The notes beneath the pieces are model-generated. The model searched no databases, was not told where the DNA came from, and was given only the letters and a program-made list of their open reading frames with translations. The position numbers were made by a program, and so were the translations under genes. Source: Pseudomonadota bacterium (GTDB taxonomy: Bacteria; Pseudomonadota; Alphaproteobacteria; Rhizobiales; Aestuariivirgaceae). From it: DNA of 64,000 nucleotides. Shown one piece after another: positions 57,927-64,000 of this stretch (the first letter of the stretch is position 1; each line of letters starts with the position of its first letter). Location of the stretch: assembly GCA_020161855.1 (NCBI GenBank), contig JAIUNJ010000004.1:124001-188000 (forward strand), read 5' to 3'.

Positions 57927-60900
57927 TGATGCGCCCTCCGTCCTTGTCGTAGAACACGGTGTCGGTGATCTTGGCCTTCACCACCTTTCCGCCTTCCAGC
58001 GGGAAGGAGATGACCTCGCCCATGCGGGCCTTGCCATTCTCGATCAATGCCATGGCGATGGAGCGGCCAAGGGTGGGGGACATATAGGTCGATGTCACCT
58101 GGCCGATCATCTCCATCGGCGGCTTGTCCTTCACCTCGCGCACGGCATAGGCGCCATCGGGCAGGACTTCCTGCGGGTCTTCCGTGAGAAGGCCCACGAG
58201 CTGCTTGCGGTTCGGCCCCTTGAGATAGGATTGCTCGAGCGAGCGCTTGCCGATGAAATCGGCCTTCTTCTTCGACACCAGCCCGTCAAGGCCGACATCA
58301 AAGGGCGTGACCGTACCATCGGTTTCGTCGCCGATGACGATGTAGCCCTTCTCGGCACGCAACACATGAAGGGCCTCGGTGCCATAGGGCTCGATGCCAT
58401 ACTCGCGCCCCGCATCCAGGATCGCATCCCACAGGCCGCGGCCCAGATTGGCCGGCGTGGCCACTTCATAGGACTGCTCGCCCGAGAAGGAGATGCGGAA
58501 GATGCGGACCGGATAGGCGCCAAGCCGCCCGGTCTTGAAGGACATGTGCGGGAAGCCTTCGTTCGAAACATCAAAATCGGATTCGAGCTTCTGCAGCACT
58601 TCGCGGGCGCGCGGGCCGGCGATGGCAAACTGCGCCCATTGCTCGGTCACAGGTGTCACGAAGACCTTGTAGTGCGTCCACTCCGTCTGCAACCATTCCT
58701 CAAGCCAGGCTGAAATGCGGTCGGCCCCACCCGATGTCGTGTGCATCAGATAATGGTCATCAGCGAGGCGCACCGTGACACCGTCGTCGGTGAGAAAGCC
58801 CAGCTCGTTCATCATCAGGCCGTAGCGGCACTTGCCGACCTTCAGTGTACTGAAGGTATTGGTGTACATGCGGTCGAGGAACTCGGCGGCATCGGGACCC
58901 TTGATCTCGATCTTGCCGAGCGTGGAGGCGTCGAGCAGGCCGACCTTGTTACGCACCCCGAGAATCTCGCGGTTGATCGCGGCATGCTTGTCTTCGCCAG
59001 CGCCGGGGTAGGTATAGGCGCGGCGCCACTGGCCAACGGGCTCAAAGACAGCACCACGCTCCGTATGCCACTGGAAGATGGGCGTGCGGCGCACGGGTAG
59101 GAAAAGCTTGCCGGTAAGGGCGCCCGCGATGGAGCCGAAGGAATAGGGCGTGTAGGGCGGGCGGTAGGTGGTGATGCCGATTTCCGGGATCGATTTGCCG
59201 GTCGCTTCCGAGAGCACGCCGAGGCCGTTGATGTTCGAGGTCTTGCCCTGGTCGGTGGCCATGCCGAAGGTGGTGTAGCGCTTGGTGTGCTCGACCGATT
59301 CATAGCCTTCGCGCTGGGCGAGTTCGAGATCGGCGGCCGTCACATCATTCTGGAAGTCGATGAAGTGCTTGTTGCCTTCGTTGTAGCCGCCGGTGGCGGG
59401 CGCAAACCACAGGGGTTCGAGCGCGCCGCGCTGCGGTTCATCGATGGCGGGCAGCTTGATCTTGCTGGCCTTGGCCTTGCCGTTCACGGCCCGGGCCGCC
59501 GCTTCGCCCGCTGCCACCGCTTCGTTCATGGTTTCGGCAAGATTCATGGTGCCGTTGGCGGCACCGATGGCGGCAATGGCGTCACCATGGGTGTTGGGAC
59601 GGAAGCTGGCGATCGCGTCGTCGAACTTGATCTTGCCACCGTTGTGGCACCAGAGATGAAGGGCGGGATTCCAGCCTCCCGACATGGCGACGAAATCGCA
59701 ATCGACGCGCGTCTCGGTGATCACCCGGCCCTGGCCCTTGCGGTAGGCGGCGATCTTGACGGCCTTGACGCCGTGCGAACCTTCAACGGCCGAGATCACC
59801 GATGCGGCATTGACCTCGATACCGGCGGCACGGGCCTGCTGCACCAGCGCACCATCGGGCCGGGCGCGGCTGTCAGCGACGCGAACGCCAACACCAGCCT
59901 GCTTCAGCACCAGCGCGGTGAGATAGGCATCGTCATTGTTGGTGAAGACGACACCATTCTTGCCGGGGGCAACGCCATAGCGCTCGACCAGCGCACGCAC
60001 GGCGGAGGCAAGCATGATGCCCGGCCTGTCGTTGTTGGCAAAGGCGAGGGGCCGTTCCAGCGCACCGGAAGCGAGGATGACCTGGCCTGCGCGGATCTTC
60101 CACAAGCGGTGACGCGGCGCTCCGGCCGCCAGCAGCGCCGGATCATGATCGCCGACACGCTCGAAGGCCATGAGGTAGTTGTGGTGAAAGTGCCCGACGA
60201 CGGTGGTGCGTGTCAGGATGTGGACATTGCTGAGGCCGCGCAGACGTGCTTCGGCCGAGGCTGCATAGGCAGCCGGCGTGGTGTCGCCGATCTTGCCCGC
60301 CGAGAGATCGGCAATGCCGCCCAGCACGGGATTCTCGTCGACGAGAAGGACTTTGACACCGGATGCGGCCGCAGCTTCAGCCGCCGTGAGACCGGCTATG
60401 CCGCCGCCCACGATGAGCACATCGGCGTGGATGTGCATGTGTTCGTAGGAATCCGGATCACGCTCCTCCGGCGCTTTGCCGAGGCCCGCCGCACGGCGGA
60501 TGAAGGGTTCATAGACATGCTTCCAGAAGCTCTTCGGCCACATGAAGGTCTTGTAGTAGAAGCCGCCGGGGAAGAAGCGCGAGAGCTTGTTGTTGACCGA
60601 ACCGATGTCAAAGGACAGCGACGGCCAGCGGTTCTGCGAGACAGCGGCAAGGCCGTTGTAGAGCTCGACCTGCGTGGCCCGCAGGTTGGGCTCGTGGCGG
60701 GCGCCGACACCGACACCGACCAGCGCATTCATCTCCTCGGAGCCGAGACCCACGACACCGCGCGGGCGATGATATTTGAAGGAGCGGCCGAAAAGGCGCT
60801 GGCCTGATGCCAGCACGGCGGAGGCGACTGTGTCGCCGGCAAAGCCCTGCAGCGACTTGCCGTCGAATGAAAACGAGATGCTCTTCGCGCGGTCGATGCA

Positions 60901-60939
60901 GCTGCCACCGGCAGGCAGGCGATAGGGTTTTCCGGACAT
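57919..60939 (-). CDS. soxA: sarcosine oxidase alpha subunit
   Basis: A 1006-residue subunit. An N-terminal Fer2_4-like domain (SFSFDGKSLQGFAGDTVASAVLASGQRLFGRSFKYHRPRGVVG) is followed by an NAD-binding pyridine-nucleotide-disulfide domain (HADVLIVGGGIAGLTAAEAAAASGVKVLLVDENPVLGG, about 155-200) and a C-terminal GcvT-like tetrahydrofolate domain (from about 610: VGLLDASTLGKIEIKGPDAAEFLDRMYTNTF). It oxidises sarcosine to glycine with SoxB and passes the C1 unit to THF. Starts three bases after soxD. Confidence 0.95.
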   Translation of the reverse strand: MSGKPYRLPAGGSCIDRAKSISFSFDGKSLQGFAGDTVASAVLASGQRLFGRSFKYHRPRGVVGLGSEEMNALVGVGVGARHEPNLRATQVELYNGLAAVSQNRWPSLSFDIGSVNNKLSRFFPGGFYYKTFMWPKSFWKHVYEPFIRRAAGLGKAPEERDPDSYEHMHIHADVLIVGGGIAGLTAAEAAAASGVKVLLVDENPVLGGIADLSAGKIGDTTPAAYAASAEARLRGLSNVHILTRTTVVGHFHHNYLMAFERVGDHDPALLAAGAPRHRLWKIRAGQVILASGALERPLAFANNDRPGIMLASAVRALVERYGVAPGKNGVVFTNNDDAYLTALVLKQAGVGVRVADSRARPDGALVQQARAAGIEVNAASVISAVEGSHGVKAVKIAAYRKGQGRVITETRVDCDFVAMSGGWNPALHLWCHNGGKIKFDDAIASFRPNTHGDAIAAIGAANGTMNLAETMNEAVAAGEAAARAVNGKAKASKIKLPAIDEPQRGALEPLWFAPATGGYNEGNKHFIDFQNDVTAADLELAQREGYESVEHTKRYTTFGMATDQGKTSNINGLGVLSEATGKSIPEIGITTYRPPYTPYSFGSIAGALTGKLFLPVRRTPIFQWHTERGAVFEPVGQWRRAYTYPGAGEDKHAAINREILGVRNKVGLLDASTLGKIEIKGPDAAEFLDRMYTNTFSTLKVGKCRYGLMMNELGFLTDDGVTVRLADDHYLMHTTSGGADRISAWLEEWLQTEWTHYKVFVTPVTEQWAQFAIAGPRAREVLQKLESDFDVSNEGFPHMSFKTGRLGAYPVRIFRISFSGEQSYEVATPANLGRGLWDAILDAGREYGIEPYGTEALHVLRAEKGYIVIGDETDGTVTPFDVGLDGLVSKKKADFIGKRSLEQSYLKGPNRKQLVGLLTEDPQEVLPDGAYAVREVKDKPPMEMIGQVTSTYMSPTLGRSIAMALIENGKARMGEVISFPLEGGKVVKAKITDTVFYDKDGGRISA

Positions 60940-60942
60940 GGT

Positions 60943-61284
60943 TTAAGCCTTCGCTCGCGATTTGAAATAGTCAGCCCACGGACCTTTGGCCTGCGCCTGC
61001 AATTCTTCGGGCGGCAGTTCGCTGATGCCATAGAACGCCTTGAACTCCATGCTCACGGTATCGCGCGCAGCATGGAACCATTTTCCGCAGCCGCGATCAC
61101 AGCGCCAGCGTTCGAAATGCAGGCCCTTGGGATTGTGGCGGATGAAGAGATAGTCGCGCTGCTCCTCGTCCGAGATGTTGGCGGGATCATGCGTGGCGGG
61201 GCGGCGCACATGGGCCTGGCCGCCATAGTGGAAATCCGTTTCATCGCCTTCGGCGCCGCAGACGGGGCAGGTTACGACGAGCAT
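60943..61284 (-). CDS. soxD: sarcosine oxidase delta subunit
   Basis: A 113-residue SoxD with a zinc-binding cluster: Cys6 and Cys9 (VTCPVCGAEG), and RWRCDRGCGKWFH downstream, with FIRHNPKGLHFERW and MEFKAFYGISELP also typical. It stabilises the heterotetramer. Start ATG 61284, preceded by GGAGAAG; upstream in-frame sequence lies in soxB and is not family-like. Confidence 0.93.
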   Translation of the reverse strand: MLVVTCPVCGAEGDETDFHYGGQAHVRRPATHDPANISDEEQRDYLFIRHNPKGLHFERWRCDRGCGKWFHAARDTVSMEFKAFYGISELPPEELQAQAKGPWADYFKSRAKA

Positions 61285-61297
61285 CTTGTCTTCTCCG

Positions 61298-62551
61298 TCA
61301 GTGTGCCACAGCCGCAGCGACGCTTTCGTCGATGAGCCGGCCTTCGAGGAAGCGGTTGAGTGAGAAGGGTTCCGCGATGGGATGCGGACGGTCATTGGCG
61401 ATGGTGTCGGCAAAGACCCAGCCGGACCCGGGAATGGCCTTGAAACCGCCGGTGCCCCAGCCGCAGTTGACATAAAGGCCCTGCACATCCGTCTTCGACA
61501 GGATTGGCGAGCGGTCGCCGGTCATGTCGACGATGCCGCCCCACTGGCGCAGCATGCGCAGCCGCGAGATGATGGGGAAGGTTTCGACGAGTGCCGTGAC
61601 CGTATGTTCAAGGGCCGTGAAGGATCCGCGCTGCGAATAGTTATTGTAGGGGTCGGTGCCGCCGCCGACCACCAGTTCGCCCTTGTCGGACTGGCTGATG
61701 TAGCCATGTACGGTGTTGGCCATGACGACGCAGTCGATGACGGGCTTGATCGGTTCCGAGACAAGCGCCTGCAGGCACATGCTCTCGATCGGCATGCGCA
61801 CGCCCGCCATGTCCATGATGGTGGAGACATGGCCCGCTGTGACGACGCCGATCTTCTTCGTGCGGATCGTGCCGCGCGTGGTGTCGAGGCCGGCCACCTG
61901 GCCACCCTCGCGGCGGATGCCGGTCACTTCGCAGTTCTGGATGATGTCGACGCCCATGGCGTCGGCTCCGCGGGCATAGCCCCAGGCCACGGCGTCATGA
62001 CGGCCGGTGCCGCCGCGCGGCTGATAATAGGCACCGAGCACCGGATAGCGGCAGGCCGGATCGTCGTTGATGATCGGCACGATTTCCTTGACCTCGGCCG
62101 GCGTGATCATCCGGCAGTCGAGGCCGGCAAGGCGGTTGGCGTGCGAGGTGCGCTTCATGGCGCGGAATTCATGTTCGGTCTGGCAGAGCATCATCAGGCC
62201 GCGCGGGCTGAACATGGTGTTGAAGTTCAGGTCCTGCGACAGGCCTTCATAGAGCGAGCGCGCCAGCTCATAGATGGCGATCGAGGAATCCTGCAGATAG
62301 TTGGAGCGGATGATGGTGGTGTTGCGGCCCGTGTTGCCGCCGCCGAGCCAGCCCTTTTCGACCACGGCGATGTTGGTCATCTTGTGGTTCTTGGCGAGAT
62401 AATAGGCCGTGGCAAGGCCGTGGCCGCCAGCCCCGACAATGACGGCATCATATTCGGCCTTGGGATCGGGCGAACGCCACGCCTTTTCCCAATCCTTGTG
62501 GTAGTTCATCGCGTTGCGCGCGAGCGAGAAGATGGAATAGCGGGTCTTCAT
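61298..62551 (-). CDS. soxB: sarcosine oxidase beta subunit
   Basis: A 417-residue FAD/FMN subunit. Dinucleotide motif at 38-45 (VIVGAGGHGLATAYYLAK), RNTTIIRSNYLQ, RHDAVAWGYARGA with the His expected to hold the covalent flavin, and C-terminal NCGWGTGGFKAIPGSGW. It is first in soxBDAG. ATG 62551 (MKTRYSIFSLARNAMNYHKDWEKAW) is the family start; the longer frame is not conserved. Divergent from ccmI across 153 bp. Confidence 0.95.
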   Translation of the reverse strand: MKTRYSIFSLARNAMNYHKDWEKAWRSPDPKAEYDAVIVGAGGHGLATAYYLAKNHKMTNIAVVEKGWLGGGNTGRNTTIIRSNYLQDSSIAIYELARSLYEGLSQDLNFNTMFSPRGLMMLCQTEHEFRAMKRTSHANRLAGLDCRMITPAEVKEIVPIINDDPACRYPVLGAYYQPRGGTGRHDAVAWGYARGADAMGVDIIQNCEVTGIRREGGQVAGLDTTRGTIRTKKIGVVTAGHVSTIMDMAGVRMPIESMCLQALVSEPIKPVIDCVVMANTVHGYISQSDKGELVVGGGTDPYNNYSQRGSFTALEHTVTALVETFPIISRLRMLRQWGGIVDMTGDRSPILSKTDVQGLYVNCGWGTGGFKAIPGSGWVFADTIANDRPHPIAEPFSLNRFLEGRLIDESVAAAVAH

Positions 62552-62704
62552 GCGGCAAATCCGGTTGTGGCGCCCTCTTAACAAAGCCTGCCCGGCGACT
62601 CCACGCATTTCCGACACGCGCAAAAAGCTCTGCGACAATCGGGCATGGCCATTTGCGCCCCTGCGCCTCTATCTAGGGACCGACATGAACAGGCTTGCTA
62701 TCAC

Positions 62705-63808
62705 ATGCTGATCTGGCTCGTGGCTGCGGCCCTGGGCGGGTTAACCGTATTGCTGCTGGCGGGCGGTTCGACACGCCTTGCGCAGCGCGTGGGCCGCCCT
62801 GGCCGCGAGACGCATCTGGCCGTCTACAAGCAGCAGCTTGCGGAGATTGAGCGCGATGTGGCGCGCGGCGTTCTCGGGGCAACAGAGGCCGCACAGCAGA
62901 AGACCGAAGTGTCGCGACGCCTGCTGGCCGCCGCCCGCGATCCCGAGACCGGCACGGCCGCCCGCAGCCCCTTGCTGGCCTGGCTGTCGGCGCTGCTGGT
63001 GCCTGCCGTGGCCCTTCTGCTTTATGCCCATTATGGCTCGCCGCGCCTGCCCGACCTGCCGCAGGCCGAGCGCCTCGCCACCGCTGAGGCGACCGGCGAT
63101 CTCGATGCACTTGTCTACAAGGTGGAGCGCCATCTCGCCGTCAATCCGGATGACGCCACGGGCTGGGATATTCTGCTGCCCGTCTATCAGTCGCTCAACC
63201 GTTATGACGGGCTTGCCAATGCCTATGAAAACCTGATCCGCATCAAGGGGTCGAGTGCGCCCCTGCAGGCGGGCCTCGCCGAGGCGCTGACACTGGGCAA
63301 CGGCGGCGTGATGACGCCGGCGGGCGCTGCCGCGGCGCGCGCCGCCGTGGCGCTCGATCCCATGAACCCGCAGGCCCGCTACTTCAATGCGCTGGGCCTG
63401 GCCCAGGAAGGTAAGGCCACGGAAGCGCTCGCCGCATATCGCGCCTTGCTGGCGGACTCAGCCGCCGATGCGCCGTGGCGCACTGCCGTGCACCAGCGCA
63501 TCAGCGATCTCGAGGCGCAGAAGGGCACCGTGCCGATGCCGGGGCAGGAGCAAGCTGGCAGCGTGCTGAACCAGTCGCCTTCCGATCAGCAGGCCATGAT
63601 CCGCGGCATGGTGGACGGGCTTGCCGCGCGGCTTGAGAGCAATCCCGATGATCTTGACGGCTGGTCGCGCCTGATCCGGGCGCGCAGCGTGTTGCAGGAA
63701 CTTGATGTGGCTCAAGGCGCGCTCGACAAGGCGCGGCAAACATTCGCCGGCAATCCGCCCGCCTTGGATTCGCTCAATTCGCTCGCCACGGAACTCAAGC
63801 TGAAATGA
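62705..63808 (+). CDS. ccmI: c-type cytochrome biogenesis protein CcmI
   Basis: A 367-residue cytochrome c maturation chaperone. First membrane segment at residues 2-20, a cytoplasmic loop with [43 protein letters not shown] (typical of CcmI/CycH), a second membrane segment ([22 protein letters not shown]) and a periplasmic TPR region to the end. It holds apocytochromes for heme ligation. Its stop overlaps the ccmE start (ATGA), as in the ccmIEFH arrangement. Confidence 0.93.
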   Translation: MLIWLVAAALGGLTVLLLAGGSTRLAQRVGRPGRETHLAVYKQQLAEIERDVARGVLGATEAAQQKTEVSRRLLAAARDPETGTAARSPLLAWLSALLVPAVALLLYAHYGSPRLPDLPQAERLATAEATGDLDALVYKVERHLAVNPDDATGWDILLPVYQSLNRYDGLANAYENLIRIKGSSAPLQAGLAEALTLGNGGVMTPAGAAAARAAVALDPMNPQARYFNALGLAQEGKATEALAAYRALLADSAADAPWRTAVHQRISDLEAQKGTVPMPGQEQAGSVLNQSPSDQQAMIRGMVDGLAARLESNPDDLDGWSRLIRARSVLQELDVAQGALDKARQTFAGNPPALDSLNSLATELKLK

Positions 63809-64000
63809 CCCGCAAGCAGACCCGCACCGCCTTCATCCTGGCGTCGCTCGCCATCCTCGGGCTGGCAGCGGGCCTGATCCTCTACGCCATCCGCGACACC
63901 ATCGTGTTTTTCTACACCCCGAGCGAGGTGACAGAGAAAATGGTGCAGCCCGGAACGCGCCTGCGGCTTGGCGGGCTGGTGGAAAAGGGAAGCTTCAAAC
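63805..64000 (+). CDS. ccmE: cytochrome c maturation heme chaperone CcmE, N-terminal part
   Basis: The first 65 residues: [63 protein letters not shown]. The signal-anchor and [18 protein letters not shown] blocks are diagnostic of CcmE. The heme-attaching His is beyond the window. Coupled to ccmI by a four-base overlap. Confidence 0.94.
   Translation, partial: MTRKQTRTAFILASLAILGLAAGLILYAIRDTIVFFYTPSEVTEKMVQPGTRLRLGGLVEKGSFK

Overview
The window is about 64 kb of GC-rich (low-to-mid 60s % by eye) chromosomal DNA from an alphaproteobacterium, most likely in the order Hyphomicrobiales (Rhizobiales). Pointers are a MucR/Ros regulator, DUF2336, DUF1491, DUF6456 and DUF5330 proteins, an fdsGBACD formate dehydrogenase operon, a soxBDAG sarcosine oxidase operon, a ccmI-ccmE cytochrome c maturation start, and a gene transfer agent (GTA)-like cluster. 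I cannot name a genus. No rRNA, tRNA or CRISPR array was seen.

Layout. 1-3451 (minus): msrB, oligopeptidase B, an isochorismatase-family hydrolase and the 5' part of glutaryl-CoA dehydrogenase. 3646-11447 (mostly plus): DUF2336, MucR, PAS and DUF6456 proteins, SufE, an SDR/HxlR divergent pair, a DUF5330-like secreted protein, a peptidoglycan-binding membrane protein, DUF1491 and a 58-residue ORF. 11478-15453 (minus): NTF2-like, DUF1254 and DUF1214 proteins and a bifunctional penicillin-binding protein. 15741-17345 (plus): a Cys-cluster protein, then an ArsR/SRPBCC operon with a striking double operator. 17346-20206 (minus): a class GN sortase with its dedicated vWA/VIT substrate. 20382-22162 (plus): an XRE-type regulator and a secreted endonuclease/phosphatase-fold protein. 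22172-28219 (minus): complete fdsGBACD for NAD-dependent formate oxidation. 28324-29706 (minus): three exported proteins resembling a fimbrial subunit, a chaperone and an accessory protein. 29832-30728 (minus): a LysR regulator.

30924-48367 is a compact GTA-like/defective phage cluster: promoter and leader hairpin, small and large terminase, HK97-type portal, prohead protease, capsid, connector, DUF3168 tail terminator, tail tube, tail chaperones, short tape measure, DUF2460, DUF2163, NlpC/P60, TIM-barrel megatron, DUF2793, lysozyme and holin. It has no integrase, repressor or replication genes. Two signals stand out. One is a slippery heptamer plus an 11-bp stem that should fuse the two tail-chaperone frames by -1 ribosomal frameshifting. 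The other is a DUF559-nuclease cassette bounded by long REP-like inverted repeats, inserted at the portal gene start between two copies of the first 30 bp of that gene.

48502-51010 holds a PepSY/response regulator/histidine kinase set. The rest centres on one-carbon and methylated-amine metabolism: a GlxA-type AraC regulator divergent from a methylenetetrahydrofolate reductase-family gene with 21-bp-spaced direct repeats between them, and soxBDAG plus an EamA transporter. Sarcosine oxidase transfers a C1 unit to tetrahydrofolate, the MTHFR-like protein acts on that pool, and formate dehydrogenase can oxidise C1 units to CO2. Between these lie a SEL1-repeat protein, a DUF883-like protein and a holin-family membrane protein. 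The window ends in ccmI and the start of ccmE.
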